Shown: positions 11,016 to 11,172 of the stretch, piece after piece
How the letters are laid out: every line of letters begins with the position of its first letter
Position numbering within the stretch: position 1 is the first letter of the stretch
Source of the DNA: Fimbriimonadaceae bacterium
GTDB taxonomy: Bacteria; Armatimonadota; Fimbriimonadia; Fimbriimonadales; Fimbriimonadaceae
Direction: 5' to 3'
Assembly: GCA_019694835.1 (NCBI GenBank)
Contig: JAIBBE010000049.1
Location: forward strand, 1 to 11,172
Length of the DNA stretch: 11,172 nt
Made by a program: the position numbers and the translations under genes
Notes under the pieces: generated by a model
What the model was told of the DNA's origin: nothing
Database searches by the model: none
What the model saw: only the letters and a program-made list of their open reading frames with translations

Positions 11016-11029
11016 TCGCAGTGGTCGCT

Positions 11030-11060
11030 GCTCAACCCAGGCCTTAGGCCTGAGTCAAGC
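11030..11060 (-). repeat. Long 16S leader hairpin with TAA loop
   Basis: A 14-bp stem (11060-11047 with 11043-11030, several G.U pairs) with core CAGGCC/GGCCTG closes on a TAA triloop. It has no T-tract. It is probably one of the leader structures that organise 16S folding and cleavage. Confidence 0.7.
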
Positions 11061-11079
11061 TATTCGCCTTGCACTCAAA

Positions 11080-11093
11080 GGCAGACTATCCAC
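11080..11093 (-). other. 5' strand of the 16S precursor processing stem
   Basis: The minus strand reads GTGGATAGTCTGCC and pairs with 9326-9339 beyond the 16S 3' end. A 2x2 internal loop and TGAG/CTCA may extend the helix inward. Its first GTG overlaps the end of the boxA-like element, exactly as before 23S. Confidence 0.87.
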
Positions 11094-11107
11094 TTGTCAA
11101 AGATCAA
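11091..11107 (-). promoter_or_regulatory. boxA-like antitermination element in the 16S leader
   Basis: TTGATCTTTGACAAGTG on the minus strand is identical to 8925-8941 in the 16S-23S spacer. It lies about 130 nt upstream of 16S, directly before the processing stem, the usual place for rrn boxA. Confidence 0.82.
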
Positions 11108-11111
11108 CTTG

Positions 11112-11148
11112 CGTTGCGCCCGGCTCCATCCAGAGCTCGCTGCGCAAC
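11112..11148 (-). promoter_or_regulatory. Leader hairpin upstream of boxA (boxB-like position)
   Basis: GTTGCGC (11148-11142) pairs with GCGCAAC (11118-11112), and GCTC/GAGC pairs inside it. It ends only 4 nt before the boxA-like element, where a boxB-type hairpin stands in rrn leaders. A second stem, CCCCGTT/AACGGGG (11148-11170), abuts it and shares one base. Beyond 11172 the sequence and the promoters are not visible. Confidence 0.5.
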
Positions 11149-11172
11149 CCCGTTTTCGTCCTCAACGGGGCG

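Overview
The window comes from a GC-rich bacterium that the 16S gene places in the Planctomycetota. The antisense of the 16S 5' region carries an exact match to the planctomycete FISH probe PLA46 as I remember it (10901-10918). At the EUB338 site it has a non-canonical variant (10609-10626). No genus can be assigned from sequence reading alone.

Layout. (1) Bases 1-554, minus strand: a YugP-type membrane zinc metallopeptidase, cut by the window edge. (2) 555-915: a divergent intergenic region. (3) 916-2928, plus strand: a membrane-anchored protein built from six carboxypeptidase-regulatory-like beta-sandwich repeats, followed by a strong hairpin terminator. (4) 3062-5158, minus strand: a cobalamin-binding-type radical SAM protein. 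(5) 5290-5490, minus strand: a small 4-oxalocrotonate-tautomerase-like protein. (6) 5559-11172, minus strand: a complete linked rRNA operon read in the order leader, 16S, tRNA-Ile(GAT), tRNA-Ala(TGC), 23S, 5S, terminator. Its promoter lies beyond base 11172.

The four protein genes look like ordinary chromosomal genes without an obvious shared pathway. The tautomerase and radical SAM gene lie downstream of the rRNA operon on the same strand, but a hairpin terminator separates them from it. I see no mobile element, CRISPR array, phage gene or defence system.

The most structured part is the non-coding sequence of the rRNA operon. An identical 17-nt boxA-like element lies in the 16S leader and again before 23S. 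In both places its last three bases begin the 5' strand of a long precursor stem (14 bp around 16S, 15 bp around 23S). Both 3' strands end in ATTCAC followed by CCCC/CCCCC and TTT. So the 16S and 23S precursors appear to be excised with one repeated architecture. Further hairpins with GNRA or UUCG loops decorate the leader and spacers.
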